DNA from: Thiobacillus sp. 63-78
GTDB taxonomy: Bacteria; Pseudomonadota; Gammaproteobacteria; Burkholderiales; Thiobacillaceae
Direction: 5' to 3'
Assembly: GCA_001899765.1 (NCBI GenBank)
Contig: MKWM01000038.1
Span: 1-64,000 of the forward strand
Length of the DNA: 64,000 bases
Positions within the stretch are counted from its first letter, which is position 1. The number at the start of each line of letters is the position of its first letter. Below the pieces are notes generated by a model. The model searched no databases. It was not told where the DNA came from and saw nothing but the letters and a program-made list of their open reading frames with translations. Of the stretch, positions 27,961 through 39,527 are shown piece by piece. Both the position numbers and the translations under genes were made by a program.

Positions 27961-28733
27961 CGGATGATGCCGCGCTCGGCGCGAGCGATGAAGTCGAGCA
28001 ACTCCCGCACCTCTGCATGGTTCGCGCCTTCGGGTGCGAGCTTGGCCTGCGCTTCCGCCAGGGTATTGCCCTCGCGATAGAGGATTTTGTAGGCACGCTT
28101 GAGCGCGGCCAGCGCATCGGCGGAAAATCCCCGCCGCTTGAGTCCTTCGTTATTGAGGCCATGCGGCACCGCCGGCTGGCCGAATGCCATGACGAAAGGC
28201 GGAATATCCTTGAACACCACGGTCGCTACGCCGGTCATGACGTGCGCGCCGACCTTGCAGAACTGGTGCACGCCGGTGAAACCGCCGAGTATCGCCCAGT
28301 CGCCGATCTCGGCATGGCCCGCCAGCGAGGCGTTGTTGGCAAAGATGGTGTGATCGCCCACCACGCAGTCGTGCGCGATATGGACGTAGGCCATGATCCA
28401 GTTGTGGCTGCCGAGGGTGGTGACGCCGCGATCCTGCACCGTGCCGGTATTGAAGGTGCAGAACTCACGGATGACGTTGTCGTCGCCAATCTCCAGACGA
28501 GTCGGTTCGCCGGCGTACTTCTTGTCCTGCGGCGCCTCGCCGAGCGAGACGAAATGAAAGATGCGATTACGCGCGCCGATCCGGGTATGACCGGTGATGA
28601 CGGCGTGGGCGCCGACCGTGGTGCCCGCATCGATCTCGACATGCTCGCCAATAATCGTGTAGGGGCCGATTTCGACGTCGTCGGCGAGCCGTGCGTCCGG
28701 CGCGACCAGCGCGGTGGGATGGATCGTCGCCAT
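27957..28733 (-). CDS. lpxA: UDP-N-acetylglucosamine acyltransferase LpxA
   Basis: This 258-residue trimer catalyses the first step of lipid A synthesis, moving R-3-hydroxyacyl from acyl carrier protein to UDP-GlcNAc. The left-handed beta-helix is visible as hexapeptide repeats from [13 protein letters not shown] onward. The catalytic His lies in [18 protein letters not shown] (near 120-137), and the conserved [13 protein letters not shown] follows. The C-terminal helical part ends [13 protein letters not shown]. It lies 1 bp after fabZ and overlaps lpxB. Confidence 0.96.
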   Translation of the reverse strand: MATIHPTALVAPDARLADDVEIGPYTIIGEHVEIDAGTTVGAHAVITGHTRIGARNRIFHFVSLGEAPQDKKYAGEPTRLEIGDDNVIREFCTFNTGTVQDRGVTTLGSHNWIMAYVHIAHDCVVGDHTIFANNASLAGHAEIGDWAILGGFTGVHQFCKVGAHVMTGVATVVFKDIPPFVMAFGQPAVPHGLNNEGLKRRGFSADALAALKRAYKILYREGNTLAEAQAKLAPEGANHAEVRELLDFIARAERGIIR

Positions 28734-28734
28734 G

Positions 28735-29178
28735 TCAGGGCTTGTCGCGCAGGGTCGCCATCAGATCGGCTTCGGCCACCAGTGCGCCATCCACTTCGGC
28801 ACGCCCCGTGTATTTCCAGATGCCGCGCATCTCGCGCACGATCTCGGCCTTGAGCACCAGCTGGTCACCGGGCTTGACCGGTTTCTTGAAGCGCGCATTG
28901 TCGATGCCCGCGAAATAGATGATGCCGATCTGTTCCGGCGTGCATTGCTTGGTCTTGAACGACAGGATTCCCGCCGCCTGCGCCATCGCTTCCAGGATCA
29001 GCACGCCCGGCATCACCGGCGAACAGGGAAAGTGCCCGCCAAAGAATGGCTCGTTGATGGTGACGTTCTTGAGCGCGGTAATGCGCTTGCCGGGTTCGAG
29101 CTCGATGACCTTGTCGATCAGCAGGAAGGGGTAGCGGTGCGGCAGGTACTGCATGACCTGCTCGATATCCATGATCAT
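28735..29178 (-). CDS. fabZ: 3-hydroxyacyl-[acyl-carrier-protein] dehydratase FabZ
   Basis: This 147-residue hot-dog-fold dehydratase removes water from R-3-hydroxyacyl-ACP in fatty acid elongation and competes with LpxA for substrate. The catalytic His is in [13 protein letters not shown] near the N-terminus, and the Glu is in [23 protein letters not shown]. The start at 29178 (overlapping the lpxD stop as ATGA) or the next ATG two codons later is preferred; a 32-residue upstream extension is out of register with the family and lies in lpxD. Confidence 0.95.
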   Translation of the reverse strand: MIMDIEQVMQYLPHRYPFLLIDKVIELEPGKRITALKNVTINEPFFGGHFPCSPVMPGVLILEAMAQAAGILSFKTKQCTPEQIGIIYFAGIDNARFKKPVKPGDQLVLKAEIVREMRGIWKYTGRAEVDGALVAEADLMATLRDKP

Positions 29179-30206
29179 GGTTTGCTTTCCAGTTCGGTGA
29201 GGCGTTTTTCGAGTTGCTTGATGCGGTTCGCCAGTTTGTCGAGGTTGCGCATGTGGACGGCATTTTTCTGCCAAACGTCGTGCGGGGAGAAAGGCAGCGC
29301 CGAGGTATAGGTTCCCGCTTTCGGCAACGACTTGGTGATCAGCGTATTGGTCGAGATACGGGTGCCATCGGCGATCTCGATATGGCCGAAGATCATCGCC
29401 GCGCCGCCGATGGTGCAGTGACGGCCGATCTTCGCACTGCCCGCGATACCGGTACAGGCCGCAATCGCGGTATGCGCGCCGATCGTCACGTTATGCGCGA
29501 CCTGGATCAGGTTGTCGAGCTTGACGCCCTCTTCGATCACCGTGTCTTCCAGCGCCCCGCGGTCAATGGTCGTGCAGGCCCCGACTTCGACGTCGTCGCC
29601 GATCAGCACGCGGCCGATCTGCGGGATTTTTTCCCAGCCGCCCTCGTTGGGCGCGAAGCCGAAGCCGTCGGAACCGATGACGCAACCCGAATGCAGGATG
29701 ACGCGGTCGCCCGCTTCACAGCCGTGATACAGGGTGACGTTGGCGTGCAGCAGGCAATCCGCGCCCACGCGCGCGTGATCGCCGACGACGCAGTGGGGAC
29801 CAACGACCGTCCGCGCGCCGATGCGCGCGCCGCTGCCGATGACCGCACCCGCGCCGATGCTGGCGTCGGCTGCAATCTCCGCATCCGGCGCCACGGTCGC
29901 CGCGGGATGGATCCCCGCGGGCGGGCGCGGCGGCGGGTTCAGCAGCGCCGAGACACGTGCGAAATACAGATAGGGATTGGGCGTGAGAATGCGCGGCAGC
30001 GTCGTGGCGTTGTGCGCATCGGGCGGCAGGATCACCGCGGCGGCATGCGTGGCGCTCAACTGCGTCAGATATCTGGCTTGTGAGACAAAACCGATTTCGT
30101 CTGCCTGAGCCCGGTCCAGTGGCGCGACCTGACGAATCGTGATGCTGCCGTCGCCCAGCAATTCACCGCCAAAACGCGCGACCAGTTCGGTCAGCGTAGA
30201 GGCCAT
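29175..30206 (-). CDS. lpxD: UDP-3-O-(3-hydroxyacyl)glucosamine N-acyltransferase LpxD
   Basis: This 343-residue enzyme performs the third step of lipid A synthesis. The N-terminal uridine-binding domain (about 1-100) precedes a long hexapeptide-repeat beta-helix (about 100-300: [18 protein letters not shown] and so on). The catalytic His is in [21 protein letters not shown], and [18 protein letters not shown] follows. A short C-terminal helix ends [12 protein letters not shown]. It follows skp by 44 bp with no terminator between. Confidence 0.95.
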   Translation of the reverse strand: MASTLTELVARFGGELLGDGSITIRQVAPLDRAQADEIGFVSQARYLTQLSATHAAAVILPPDAHNATTLPRILTPNPYLYFARVSALLNPPPRPPAGIHPAATVAPDAEIAADASIGAGAVIGSGARIGARTVVGPHCVVGDHARVGADCLLHANVTLYHGCEAGDRVILHSGCVIGSDGFGFAPNEGGWEKIPQIGRVLIGDDVEVGACTTIDRGALEDTVIEEGVKLDNLIQVAHNVTIGAHTAIAACTGIAGSAKIGRHCTIGGAAMIFGHIEIADGTRISTNTLITKSLPKAGTYTSALPFSPHDVWQKNAVHMRNLDKLANRIKQLEKRLTELESKP

Positions 30207-30250
30207 TGGCTGCTTATTTTCCGTAATCGGGTTTATTTTCCATGCCGGGT

Positions 30251-30751
30251 CTATTTCCCACCCAGCGCCTTCATCACGCGATCCGTGATGTCGTTCCTGG
30301 GATCGACGTAGACGGCCTGCTCGATGATCAGATCGAATTTTTCCGATTTGGCGATATCCTGGATCGCCTTGCGCGCGCGTTCCTGAATCTGCCCCAGCTC
30401 CTCGTTGCGGCGCAGGTTGAGGTCTTCGCGGAATTCGCGCCCCTTGCGCTGCAGTTCGAGGTTGAGGTTGTTGAGATCGCGCTCTTTCGATTTGCGATCA
30501 CTGTCCGACATGGTCACGCCATCCTTGTCGAGCTGTGCCTGCAGATCGCGCGCCTGCTTGGCCGTCTTCTGCAGATCCTGGTCGCGTCCGGCAAACTCGC
30601 GTTCCAGCTTCTTCTGCGCGGCGATCGACAGAGGGGCCTCACGCAACAATCGCTCGGTGTTGACGAAACCGATCTTGGTGTCGGCCAGAAGAGGCGTAGC
30701 TGAGAATGCAGCCGCGAGTATCAGGGAAGCTGCCAGCTGTTTGAATGTCAT
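30251..30751 (-). CDS. skp: Periplasmic chaperone Skp (OmpH family)
   Basis: This 166-residue holdase carries unfolded outer-membrane proteins across the periplasm. A signal peptide ends at SATPLLA. The body is a short beta core ([12 protein letters not shown]) and a long, highly charged coiled-coil tentacle (about residues 45-110, rich in K, R, E, Q). The C-terminus returns to the core ([26 protein letters not shown]). ATG 30751 is chosen over a TTG two codons earlier. Its place between bamA and lpxD is the family's usual context. Confidence 0.93.
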   Translation of the reverse strand: MTFKQLAASLILAAAFSATPLLADTKIGFVNTERLLREAPLSIAAQKKLEREFAGRDQDLQKTAKQARDLQAQLDKDGVTMSDSDRKSKERDLNNLNLELQRKGREFREDLNLRRNEELGQIQERARKAIQDIAKSEKFDLIIEQAVYVDPRNDITDRVMKALGGK

Positions 30752-30777
30752 GATCAAGACTCCGGTAACGCTTGGCC

Positions 30778-33111
30778 TCAGAACGTATTGCCAAGGGTGA
30801 ATTGAAATATTTCAGTCTTGTCGCCCGTTTTCTTGGACAGCGGTTGCGCCAGACTGAATTTGAGCGGCCCGAGCGGCGAAACCCACAACACCGCGATCCC
30901 CGCCGAATAGCGCAGGTCGTTAAAGGAAAAAGTCGAGTACTTGCCATCGTACGCGCCGCTGGCATTGGCATTGTAGGGCCCGAACGTCGCCCCCGTATCG
31001 ACAAAGGCCGACATGCGCAGCGACTGGTCATCCTTGAGGCCCGGCAAGGGGAAGTAGAGTTCCACGTTGCCGACGACGCGCTCATTGCCGCCCAGCGCAT
31101 CGCCATTGATATCCTTGGGCCCGAGGGTGCCCGTCTTGAAGCCGCGTACCGAACTGTTTCCGCCTGCGTAGAAATTCTTGTAGAACGGCAACGTGGTATG
31201 GCTTCCGTACCCCTCGCCATAGCCAAGCTCACCGTTCAACATGAGCGTGAAGCTTTTGCTCAAAGGAAAGTATTGCTGATGCTGGAGCGTCAGCTTGTAG
31301 TACCGCAGGCTGCCGCCCGGCGTGCCGACCTCGGCCGCCGCGCGCTGCATCAGGCCCTTGGTCGGGAACAGATAGCTGTTCCGGGTATCGCGCGCCCACG
31401 AGGAGTCGAGGCGCAACGTATCATTATCACTGCCAAAGTCCCTGACAAAAGTCGTGTACTGCACCGGGCTGTTCGAATAGGTGGTGATCGAGGTCTGCTC
31501 GTAGGTCAACCCAAGCGAAATGAAGTCGCGCTCGTTGATCGGCAGCCCGAACCGCGCCCCGGCGCCGTAGGTGGAGGTCTTGTACGGGCTGACGTCGGAC
31601 AGCGAGGTGGCATCGACATCGCGGCGATACAGATCATAGCCCAGGCTGACCCCGTTGATGGTGTAGTAGGGATTGGTGTACGACAGCGAATACACGGTGT
31701 TGACGCTGCCGGAGTTGATCTGTGCCGACAGCCGGTTGCCGGTACCGAACACGTTGTTCTGCGAAACCGAACCGGACAGCACCAGGCCCTCGGACGACGA
31801 GAAGCCGGCGCCCACCATGATGCTGCCGGTGGATTTCTCGGTCACGCCCACATTGACGTCGACCTGATCGGTGGTGCCCTGCACCGCCGGGGTCTCGATG
31901 TTCACTTCGTTGAAGTAGCCCAGGCGATTGAGGCGATCGCGTGACAGATTGATCTTCCCGGCGTCGTAGTATGCCCCTTCCATCTGGCGCACTTCGCGGC
32001 GTACCACTTCATCGCGGGTCTTGGTGTTGCCTGACACGTTGATACGATTCACGTACACACGGCGGCCCGGATCGACGAACAGGGTGAACGCGACCGTGTG
32101 CTTGTCCTTGTCGAGGTCGGGCACCGCATTGACGTTGGCGAAGGCGTAGCCGTCGTTGCCGAGGCGGTCGCTGATCGCCTTGGTGGTTTCGGTCAGGCGA
32201 TCGCGTGCGAATATCTCACCAGGCTTGACGGTGATGAGTTTTTTCAGTTCGGCTTCCGGCACCAGCATCTGTCCGGCCAGCTTGACGTCGGAAACCCTGT
32301 ATTGCGGCCCTTCGGTCACGTTGACGGTGATGTAGATGCCCTGTTTGTCGGGCGAGATCGACACCTGGGTGGAGTCGACGTTGAACTCGAGATAACCGCG
32401 GTTGAGGTAGAACGAACGCAAGGTTTCGATATCGCCGGCCAGGCGTGACTTGGAATACTGGTCGTTCTTGGAGTACCAGGTCAGCCAGCCCGGCGTGGTC
32501 GAGGTGAACTGCTTCAGCAGTTCCTTTTCCTTGAATGCATGGTTGCCGACAATGTTGATCTGCCGGATCTTGGCGCTGCTGCCTTCCACCACGTCGAACT
32601 GCACGGCAACGCGGTTGCGCTCCAGCGGCGTCAGGGTGGATTTGATTTCGACCGCATACTTGCCGCGGTTGAAATATTGCCGCTGCAGTTCCTGCTCGGC
32701 CTTGTCCAGGAGCGAGCGGTCGAGCACACGGCCCTCGGCCAGGCCGGTCTCCTTGAGCCCTTTCTTCAGGTCGTCCTCGGAAAACTCCTTGATGCCGGTC
32801 AGGGTGATCTTGGCAATCGAAGGGCGCTCTTCGACCGTGACGATCACCACACCGTCGCGCGCTTCTACCCGCACGTCCTTGAAGAAACCGGTGGCGTAGA
32901 GCGCCTTGATCGCCGCGGCGGTTTTCTCGTCGGTCATCTCCTCGCCGACCTTGACCGGCAGATAGCTGAACACCGTGCCCGCCTCGGTGCGCTGAATCCC
33001 TTCGACCCGGATGTCCTTGACGACAAAGGGTTCTGCGGCGAATACGGATGGCGCAGTGAATACGACGGCAAGAGCAAGCGTCAAACGGTCAAGGGTCATG
33101 GTTGTGATCAT
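30778..33111 (-). CDS. bamA: Outer-membrane protein assembly factor BamA
   Basis: This 777-residue Omp85 protein is the central pore of the BAM complex. A signal peptide ends at SVFA. Five POTRA domains run to about residue 425. The beta barrel follows, with the VRGF lid-lock motif ([16 protein letters not shown] near 657) and the terminal FQFTLGNTF with C-terminal Phe as expected. ATG 33111 overlaps the rseP stop by 4 bp, and ATG 33099 is a close alternative. The order rseP-bamA-skp-lpxD is the classical one and couples sigma-E-type stress proteolysis with barrel assembly. Confidence 0.97.
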   Translation of the reverse strand: MITTMTLDRLTLALAVVFTAPSVFAAEPFVVKDIRVEGIQRTEAGTVFSYLPVKVGEEMTDEKTAAAIKALYATGFFKDVRVEARDGVVIVTVEERPSIAKITLTGIKEFSEDDLKKGLKETGLAEGRVLDRSLLDKAEQELQRQYFNRGKYAVEIKSTLTPLERNRVAVQFDVVEGSSAKIRQINIVGNHAFKEKELLKQFTSTTPGWLTWYSKNDQYSKSRLAGDIETLRSFYLNRGYLEFNVDSTQVSISPDKQGIYITVNVTEGPQYRVSDVKLAGQMLVPEAELKKLITVKPGEIFARDRLTETTKAISDRLGNDGYAFANVNAVPDLDKDKHTVAFTLFVDPGRRVYVNRINVSGNTKTRDEVVRREVRQMEGAYYDAGKINLSRDRLNRLGYFNEVNIETPAVQGTTDQVDVNVGVTEKSTGSIMVGAGFSSSEGLVLSGSVSQNNVFGTGNRLSAQINSGSVNTVYSLSYTNPYYTINGVSLGYDLYRRDVDATSLSDVSPYKTSTYGAGARFGLPINERDFISLGLTYEQTSITTYSNSPVQYTTFVRDFGSDNDTLRLDSSWARDTRNSYLFPTKGLMQRAAAEVGTPGGSLRYYKLTLQHQQYFPLSKSFTLMLNGELGYGEGYGSHTTLPFYKNFYAGGNSSVRGFKTGTLGPKDINGDALGGNERVVGNVELYFPLPGLKDDQSLRMSAFVDTGATFGPYNANASGAYDGKYSTFSFNDLRYSAGIAVLWVSPLGPLKFSLAQPLSKKTGDKTEIFQFTLGNTF

Positions 33112-34460
33112 CCGCCTATCAGGCGCTGCAAATCATTGAACAGGGCAAACGACATCAGCAGAAGCAAGAGCGTCATGCCGACCCGGCTCCCGATTTCCAT
33201 GACGCGCTCGGACACGGGGTGACCAGTCAAAACTTCGGCCACATAATACATGAGGTGTCCTCCATCCAACAGCGGGATGGGCAGCAGATTCAGCACCCCC
33301 AGACTCACACTGACCAGCGCCAGAAAACCGACGAAACTGATCCAGCCGAGGCTCGCACTCTGACCGGCATAGTCTGCGATGGTCAACGGACCCGACAGGT
33401 TCTTCCAGGAGACCTGCCCCAGCACCATGCGCCCCATCATCTCCAGCGTGAACAGGCTCATGTCCCAGGTTTTTTCGGCGCCGTGCTGCAGCGCCCCGAT
33501 CGGTCCATAACGCACTTCGGTCAGCAGGCTGTCCATCAGCGATGCGTCGACCTTGGGGCCGGCACCGATCCTGCCGATCTGCTGGCCGTGTTCATTCACG
33601 GTGTCGGGCACGACCGTCAATACGCCAGGCTGTCCCTGCCGCACGTATTCGATACGCAGGGATTGCGACGGATGCTGACGTATCAGTTTCACCCAATCCT
33701 GCCAGCTCGCCACATTCTTCCCGTTGGCGGCAACCAGCCGGTCTCCGCTCTGGAAGCCGGCACGCGCCGCCGCGCCACCGGCAACCAGCTCGCCAATGAC
33801 TGGATCGATCCGGGGGTCGTAGCGCACGATCCCGAGCGGACGCAGGGTGTCCTGTTCCAGATTCTCGGTATCCATCGGCGGCGCGCCGAGCTGCACGCTG
33901 CGGCCATCGGTCAGCTCCAGTTCGATCGCGTCGCCCGCCACTCCGGCGCGCAACAGTTCCAGCCGCAGATCCTGGAACGACGGGGTGTCAGCGCCATTGA
34001 CGCGGCGGATCTCATCGCCGGCCACCAGCCCGGCCTGCGCCGCCGGTGTACCGGCCGGCGGCTCGCCGATCAGCGGCTTCATCGCGGGCATGCCGTGCAG
34101 GAACAGCGCCCAGTAGAACACGACGGCCAGCAGGAAATTGGCGATCGGGCCCGCCACGACGATGCCGATGCGGCGCCATACGCTCGCCCGATTGAAGCTG
34201 CGATGCGCCTCGGCGGCCGGGACCTCGCCCTCGCGTTCGTCGAGCATCTTGACATAGCCGCCGAACGGCAGCGCAGCCAGCGCCCATTCGGTCTGGTCGC
34301 GGCCAAAGCGGCGGCTGAGCAGCGGCTTGCCGAAGCCGAGCGAAAAACGCAGCACCTTGACGCCGGCCAGCCGCGCCGCGAGGTAATGGCCGAATTCGTG
34401 CACCACCACCAGAATGGAGATGGCGACCAGAAACCAGATGACGGTATGCAGTACGCTCAT
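33108..34460 (-). CDS. rseP: RIP metalloprotease RseP
   Basis: This 450-residue inner-membrane site-2 protease cuts transmembrane anti-sigma factors such as RseA. The zinc motif HEFGHYLAA lies in the first helix (residues 21-29). The second ligand is in the C-terminal [12 protein letters not shown] motif ([11 protein letters not shown]). Two periplasmic PDZ domains lie between (about 110-200 and 205-300; [16 protein letters not shown] is in the second). Four hydrophobic helices are visible. It overlaps both dxr and bamA by 4 bp. Confidence 0.95.
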   Translation of the reverse strand: MSVLHTVIWFLVAISILVVVHEFGHYLAARLAGVKVLRFSLGFGKPLLSRRFGRDQTEWALAALPFGGYVKMLDEREGEVPAAEAHRSFNRASVWRRIGIVVAGPIANFLLAVVFYWALFLHGMPAMKPLIGEPPAGTPAAQAGLVAGDEIRRVNGADTPSFQDLRLELLRAGVAGDAIELELTDGRSVQLGAPPMDTENLEQDTLRPLGIVRYDPRIDPVIGELVAGGAAARAGFQSGDRLVAANGKNVASWQDWVKLIRQHPSQSLRIEYVRQGQPGVLTVVPDTVNEHGQQIGRIGAGPKVDASLMDSLLTEVRYGPIGALQHGAEKTWDMSLFTLEMMGRMVLGQVSWKNLSGPLTIADYAGQSASLGWISFVGFLALVSVSLGVLNLLPIPLLDGGHLMYYVAEVLTGHPVSERVMEIGSRVGMTLLLLLMSFALFNDLQRLIGG

Positions 34461-35638
34461 GCGCAGGTCTCCAGCCAGGCGCCCGCCACGCGGCGCGCCT
34501 GACGGTCGGCTTCGAGCAGGTCGTCCAGGGTGGCCGCCGGGCCGCCTGCCAACGCATCCAGTGCATGGGCGATGCTGGCGGCGATGGCGTTGAACGGAAC
34601 CGCCTCATCGAGGAAACGCGCCACCGCGACCTCGTTGGCGGCATTCAGCACCGCCGCGGCATTGCCGCCCGCGGCGAGCGCATCGAACGCCAGTTGCAGG
34701 CAGGGGAAACGGGCGGTGTCGGGTGCCTCGAAGGTCAGTTGCCTGCCCAGCAGTTCCAGTGCCGGCACGCCGGCATCGATGCGCTCGGGAAAACCCAGCG
34801 CGTAGGCGATCGGCGTGCGCATGTCGGGTGTGCCCATCTGCGCGATCACCGAGCCGTCGGCGTATTCGACCATGGAATGCACGATGCTCTGCGGATGCAC
34901 CACCACCTTGATCTGCTCGGGGCGCGCATTGAACAGCCAGCGCGCCTCGATCACCTCGAGTCCCTTGTTCATCAGGCTGGCCGAGTCGACCGAAATCTTC
35001 CTGCCCATGACCCAGTTGGGATGCGCCACCGCCTGCGCCGGCGTGGCGGCGGCGATCGCTTCGGCCGGCAGCGTGCGGAACGGGCCGCCGGAGGCGGTCA
35101 GCCACAATGCCTTCACCCCGGCCTGCTGGAAATCGCCGCCGAAATCGCGCGGCAAGGCCTGAAAAATGGCGTTGTGCTCGGAGTCGATCGGCAGCAGTTC
35201 GGCACCGCTGGCCGCAACGGCGTCCATGAACAACTGGCCGGACACCACCAGGGTTTCCTTGTTGGCCAGCAGGATGCGCTTGCCGGCCCGGGCGGCTGCC
35301 AGCGTCGCCGGCAGCCCGGCTGCCCCCACGATCGCCGCCATGACGATATCGACCTCGGGCGCGGTCGCCACTTCGGTCAGGGCGTCCGCGCCATCGAGTA
35401 CGGCGACCGCGAGTTTTTCTGCGGCCACGCGTTCACGCAACGCCGTGGCCGCGGCGGGGTCGCTCATCACGGCAAAGCGTGGCCGATGCGCGCGGCACTG
35501 CTCGAGCATGCGTTCGACCTGGGTGGCTCCGGTCAGCGCAAACACGTCGAAACGGCCGGGATGGCGCGTCACCACATCGAGTGTGTTGACACCGATGGTG
35601 CCGGTCGCACCCAGAATAGCGAGAACGCGCGGCTTCAT
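34457..35638 (-). CDS. dxr: 1-deoxy-D-xylulose 5-phosphate reductoisomerase
   Basis: This 393-residue NADPH-dependent enzyme makes MEP in the non-mevalonate isoprenoid pathway. Motifs are the nucleotide-binding [15 protein letters not shown] at the N-terminus, [17 protein letters not shown], the metal-binding [13 protein letters not shown], and [24 protein letters not shown] and [13 protein letters not shown] follow. The start at 35638 overlaps the cdsA stop by 4 bp; 46 upstream residues in frame lie in cdsA and are rejected. UppS, which uses isoprenoids made by this pathway, is encoded two genes upstream. Confidence 0.96.
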   Translation of the reverse strand: MKPRVLAILGATGTIGVNTLDVVTRHPGRFDVFALTGATQVERMLEQCRAHRPRFAVMSDPAAATALRERVAAEKLAVAVLDGADALTEVATAPEVDIVMAAIVGAAGLPATLAAARAGKRILLANKETLVVSGQLFMDAVAASGAELLPIDSEHNAIFQALPRDFGGDFQQAGVKALWLTASGGPFRTLPAEAIAAATPAQAVAHPNWVMGRKISVDSASLMNKGLEVIEARWLFNARPEQIKVVVHPQSIVHSMVEYADGSVIAQMGTPDMRTPIAYALGFPERIDAGVPALELLGRQLTFEAPDTARFPCLQLAFDALAAGGNAAAVLNAANEVAVARFLDEAVPFNAIAASIAHALDALAGGPAATLDDLLEADRQARRVAGAWLETCA

Positions 35639-36441
35639 GCCGAATGCTCCAGCCACAGCAGCATGCCGGTGGCAATCGGCAGGGTGGCGGTCAAGGCATC
35701 GATCCGGTCGAGCACGCCGCCGTGACCGGGCAAGATGCCGCCGCTGTCCTTCATCCCCGATACACGCTTGATCCACGATTCGAACAAATCACCCAGCACC
35801 GACAGATAGAGCAGTCCCGCCACCATGAACAACAGCGGCTGCAAGGGCAAATCGCCCCACAGGCTCAGGGCGACGGCATACAGCGCCACCGCGACGCAGG
35901 CGCCCGCCACGCCTTCCCAGGTCTTGCCCGGACTGATGGTCGGTGCAAGCTTGTGCCGGCCGAACAGACGTCCGGAAAAATAGGCGGCGGTGTCGGCAAT
36001 CCAGACCACCGCCATCACGCCAAGCAGCACGGCAGGGCCGCGCGAATGCAGGTAGAGCAAGGCCATCCAGGTCGGGAGCAAGACCACTCCCCCGGCCACG
36101 GCCCGCGTCCATGGGCGGGAAGCCTGCCAGCGAGCCAGCAGCCAGCATGGTGCGACCAGCAACCAGAACACGATAGCCAGGGCAATCAGTACCGTCTGGA
36201 AAACCGGCCAGTTTCCGGCCAGTCCATGGGGCAGGACCAGCGCACACACTGCCAGCAGCATGGCATAACCCCATGTGGACAAGGCGGAGAAATGGCTGAG
36301 TCGCGCCCATTCGTAAGCCGCCATGCCCACCACGCCCGCCATCAGAATCTCCCACAACCAGGTGGGCGCCCACAATGCGGCCGGCACGAACACGGCCAGG
36401 AGCAGCACGGCAGTCCCTATCCGGCTGAGCAGCGGGTTCAT
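35635..36441 (-). CDS. cdsA: Phosphatidate cytidylyltransferase CdsA
   Basis: This 268-residue integral membrane enzyme makes CDP-diacylglycerol, the precursor of all the phospholipids. About seven hydrophobic helices are visible. The family signature near the C-terminus reads [20 protein letters not shown] then [15 protein letters not shown], with the metal-binding Asp residues. ATG 36441 is chosen because the 93 residues upstream in frame are antisense-like and overlap uppS. It lies 22 bp after uppS and overlaps dxr. Confidence 0.94.
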   Translation of the reverse strand: MNPLLSRIGTAVLLLAVFVPAALWAPTWLWEILMAGVVGMAAYEWARLSHFSALSTWGYAMLLAVCALVLPHGLAGNWPVFQTVLIALAIVFWLLVAPCWLLARWQASRPWTRAVAGGVVLLPTWMALLYLHSRGPAVLLGVMAVVWIADTAAYFSGRLFGRHKLAPTISPGKTWEGVAGACVAVALYAVALSLWGDLPLQPLLFMVAGLLYLSVLGDLFESWIKRVSGMKDSGGILPGHGGVLDRIDALTATLPIATGMLLWLEHSA

Positions 36442-36463
36442 CGATGGCGCATCCGGAAAATCG

Positions 36464-37222
36464 TCACAATGCGGACCGCACCTGCTCGCTGGTGCGGCCA
36501 AACCGGCGTTCGCGGGTACGGTAGGAGGTGATCGCTTCGTCCAGTGCGGCCGGGCCGAAGTCGGGCCACAATGCCTGGGTGAAATACAGTTCGGTGTAAG
36601 CGAGTTGCCACAACAGGAAATTGCTGATGCGCTGCTCACCGCCCGTACGGATGAACAGGTCTGGCTCCGGCATGTCGGCCATGCTGAGCTGGCGCGCCAG
36701 TGCCGCTTCATCCACCTCATCCGGCGATACGCCTGCCGCCATCAGCTTCTTCATTGCCTGCACGATGTCCCATCGCCCGCCGTAATTGGCCGCGACGGTA
36801 AAGGTGAGGCGGGTATTGTTCCGCGTCAGTGTTTCCGCGTCACGGATCAGGACCTGGAGGCGCTCGGAAAACCCTGACAGGTCGCCGATGACGCGAAAAC
36901 GAATACCGTTTTCGTGCAGCCGTGCGACCTCGTTTTCCAGTGCGCGCATGAACAGTTCCATCAGCAGGGTGACTTCTTCCTGCGGACGCCGCCAGTTCTC
37001 GGAACTGAAGGCGAATACGGTGAGATGCGATATGCCGCGCTCGGCGCAGGCACGGATCACGCCGCGTAACGCTTCGACACCCTTGCGATGTCCGGCGATG
37101 CGCGGCATCAGCCGCCGTTTTGCCCAACGGCCGTTGCCATCCATGATGATGGCAACATGTCGCGGCACGTCGGCATCTGCCGGGGCTGGCCGCTTGCGGA
37201 TAGACACGCCGGATACGCCCAT
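36464..37222 (-). CDS. uppS: Undecaprenyl diphosphate synthase (UppS)
   Basis: This 252-residue cis-prenyltransferase makes the C55 lipid carrier for peptidoglycan and O-antigen. The signature [20 protein letters not shown] lies near residue 22, with the catalytic Asp. [26 protein letters not shown] and the C-terminal [24 protein letters not shown] (in two halves) are intact. It lies 8 bp after frr. Confidence 0.96.
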   Translation of the reverse strand: MGVSGVSIRKRPAPADADVPRHVAIIMDGNGRWAKRRLMPRIAGHRKGVEALRGVIRACAERGISHLTVFAFSSENWRRPQEEVTLLMELFMRALENEVARLHENGIRFRVIGDLSGFSERLQVLIRDAETLTRNNTRLTFTVAANYGGRWDIVQAMKKLMAAGVSPDEVDEAALARQLSMADMPEPDLFIRTGGEQRISNFLLWQLAYTELYFTQALWPDFGPAALDEAITSYRTRERRFGRTSEQVRSAL

Positions 37223-37230
37223 CTGGCCGC

Positions 37231-37800
37231 TCAGACTGCGAGCAGGTCCTTCTCTTTGTCGGCCAGCATCCTGTCGATCTCGCCGATGAACCTGTCGGTC
37301 AGCTTCTGCACGTCATCCTGGGTACGACGCTCTTCGTCTTCGGTCGCGGTCTTGGCCTTGACCATCTCCTTCAGCGAGCCATTGGCATCGCGGCGGACGT
37401 TGCGCACCGCCACACGTGCGCCTTCGGCTTCGCCGCGCACCACCTTGATCAGATCGCGGCGACGCTCTTCGGTCAGCGCAGGCATCGGCACGCGAATGAT
37501 GTCGCCGTGCGACGCCGGATTCAGCCCGAGGTCGCCGTCGCGGATCGCTTTCTCGATCTTGCCGACCATGTTCTTTTCGTACGGCTGCACGCCGAGTGTG
37601 CGGCTGTCGACCAGCGACACGTTGGCCACCTGCGGCACCGGCGTCGGATTGCCGTAATAATCGACCATGACATGGTCGAGGATGCCGGCATGGGCGCGTC
37701 CCGTGCGCACCTTGGCCAGATCGTTTTTCAACGCGTCCAGCGTCTTGCCCATTTTCTGTTCGGCGGACTGCTTGATCTCGGCGATGCTGGTTTCAGCCAT
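37231..37800 (-). CDS. frr: Ribosome recycling factor
   Basis: This 189-residue protein splits post-termination ribosomes with EF-G. The three-helix bundle begins [20 protein letters not shown], followed by [29 protein letters not shown] (shown here in part) and [23 protein letters not shown]. Its length is slightly over the usual 185. An AGGAG ribosome binding site precedes ATG 37800. It lies 9 bp after pyrH. Confidence 0.96.
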   Translation of the reverse strand: MAETSIAEIKQSAEQKMGKTLDALKNDLAKVRTGRAHAGILDHVMVDYYGNPTPVPQVANVSLVDSRTLGVQPYEKNMVGKIEKAIRDGDLGLNPASHGDIIRVPMPALTEERRRDLIKVVRGEAEGARVAVRNVRRDANGSLKEMVKAKTATEDEERRTQDDVQKLTDRFIGEIDRMLADKEKDLLAV

Positions 37801-37809
37801 TTCAACTCC

Positions 37810-38520
37810 TTACAAAGTCACCCGCGTGCCTTCGTCTTCGCCCGCCACCACGCGTTTCAGCGCACCGGGCTTGAAGATGTTGAACACGACGAGCGACAGT
37901 TTCTGTTCGCGGCACAAGGCGAAGGCGGCGGTATCGAGCACGCCGAGATTGCTGGCGATCGCCTGATCGAAACTCAGCGTCTCGTAACGCCTGGCAGTTG
38001 CGTCCTTCCTGGGATCGGCAGTGTAGACGCCGTCGACCTTGGTCGCCTTCAGCAGCAGATCGGCGCCGATCTCGGCCGCGCGCAAGGCCGCCGCGGTATC
38101 CGTGGTGAAGAATGGATTGCCGGTGCCGCCGCCGAAGATGACCACGTTTCCGGCTTCCAGTTCGCGCACGGCGGCGTCGCGCTCGAAATCCCCGCCGACA
38201 TGGGCGATGTGCACGGCGGTCTGCACCCGCGCATCGACACCTGCCTGCTGCAGGGCATCCTTCAGCGCCAGCGCATTCATCACCGTCGCCAGCATGCCCA
38301 TCGAATCCGCTGTGGCACGGTTCATCCCGGATAACGCGCCGGTGGCGCCGCGAAACAGATTGCCGCCGCCGACCACGATGCCGATCTGAACGCCCAGTTC
38401 CACAATTTCACGAATCTGGCCGACGAAGCCGGCCAGCGTCTCGGCGTGATAGCCAAAGCTGTCCGGCCCCATCAGGGCCTCGCCGGACAGCTTCAGCAGG
38501 ATGCGACGGGCCGGCGCCAT
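37810..38520 (-). CDS. pyrH: UMP kinase
   Basis: This 236-residue amino-acid-kinase-fold enzyme phosphorylates UMP to UDP. The N-terminal [13 protein letters not shown], the GGGNLFRG phosphate loop, [18 protein letters not shown] and [18 protein letters not shown] are complete. The C-terminal [22 protein letters not shown] closes the fold. It lies 7 bp after tsf in the usual rpsB-tsf-pyrH-frr order. Confidence 0.96.
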   Translation of the reverse strand: MAPARRILLKLSGEALMGPDSFGYHAETLAGFVGQIREIVELGVQIGIVVGGGNLFRGATGALSGMNRATADSMGMLATVMNALALKDALQQAGVDARVQTAVHIAHVGGDFERDAAVRELEAGNVVIFGGGTGNPFFTTDTAAALRAAEIGADLLLKATKVDGVYTADPRKDATARRYETLSFDQAIASNLGVLDTAAFALCREQKLSLVVFNIFKPGALKRVVAGEDEGTRVTL

Positions 38521-38527
38521 ACCCCGG

Positions 38528-39400
38528 TCAGACCTGGGAAGCCGCCGCCACTTCGGCGGCGAAGTCGTTCACTTTCTTCTCGATGCCCTCGCCCACCACG
38601 TACATCGTGAAGCCGTGGCACTGCGAGTTCTTCGATTTGAGCACCTGCTCGACGGTCTGTTTGTCATCCTTGACGAAGGGTTGCGACAGCAGGGTGACTT
38701 CCTTGAGGTATTTCTGCACCGTCCCCTCGGCGATCTTTTCCAGCATGGCTTCCGGCTTGCCGGCTTCCCTGGCCTTTTCGATCGCGATGCGCCGCTCCGT
38801 ATCGAGCAGGTCCTGCGGCACGCCCGAAGCATCCAGCGACTTCGGCTTGGACGCCGCGATGTGCATGGCGATGTCGCGCGCCAGCCCTTCGTCGCCGGTC
38901 ACGTCGACCAGCACGCCGATCTTGCCGCCGTGGATGTAGCTGGCGAATTTGCCCTGGCCATTCATGCGCACGAAGCGGCGCACCGACATGTTCTCGCCGA
39001 TCTTGCCGACCAGTTCGGTGCGGAAAGCTTCGACCGTGGTGCCCTGATAGGGCAGCGCGGACAGCGCGGCGACATCGGCCGGATTCTGCGCCAGCACCAT
39101 GCCGGCCAGCGCGCTGGACAGCGCGATGAAATCGTCGTTCTTCGCGACAAAGTCGGTTTCGCAGTTGACTTCGACCATGGCGGCCGATTTGCCGTCGGCG
39201 CTGATGGCGATCGTGACCACGCCTTCGGCCGCCACGCGGCTGGCGCTCTTGGCGGCCTTGTTGCCGAAGCGCACGCGCAGGATTTCCTCGGCCTTCTGCA
39301 TGTCGCCGCCCGCTTCGGTCAGCGCCTTCTTGCAATCCATCATCGGCGCGTCGGTCTTCTCGCGCAGATCCTTGACCATGCTTGCAGTGATTTCAGCCAT
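38528..39400 (-). CDS. tsf: Elongation factor Ts
   Basis: This 290-residue protein exchanges GDP for GTP on EF-Tu. The N-terminal [24 protein letters not shown] and the core motif [16 protein letters not shown] (around residue 75-90) are typical. The later [16 protein letters not shown] and [16 protein letters not shown] are also present. ATG 39400 follows a GGGGAG ribosome binding site; a TTG seven codons earlier is rejected. A hairpin in the gap to rpsB may reduce readthrough. Confidence 0.96.
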   Translation of the reverse strand: MAEITASMVKDLREKTDAPMMDCKKALTEAGGDMQKAEEILRVRFGNKAAKSASRVAAEGVVTIAISADGKSAAMVEVNCETDFVAKNDDFIALSSALAGMVLAQNPADVAALSALPYQGTTVEAFRTELVGKIGENMSVRRFVRMNGQGKFASYIHGGKIGVLVDVTGDEGLARDIAMHIAASKPKSLDASGVPQDLLDTERRIAIEKAREAGKPEAMLEKIAEGTVQKYLKEVTLLSQPFVKDDKQTVEQVLKSKNSQCHGFTMYVVGEGIEKKVNDFAAEVAAASQV

Positions 39401-39453
39401 TTCGTACTCCCCAGGATTCAATTAAATACAGCCGGTTTCAAACAATCCAATAC

Positions 39454-39476
39454 GGAAAGAGGGGCATCCGCCCCTC
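39454..39476 (-). terminator. Hairpin between rpsB and tsf, probable attenuator
   Basis: A 7-bp perfect stem (GAGGGGC 39459-39465 with GCCCCTC 39470-39476, 4-base loop) is followed on the minus strand by only three T residues. The weak T tract suggests partial termination, allowing more rpsB than tsf message. An intercistronic attenuator at this place is known in other bacteria. Confidence 0.55.
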
Positions 39477-39527
39477 CTCAAATACGCTCGCCGGGATGCG
39501 ACCCGGCGATGTGGTGGCGCGCCGCTT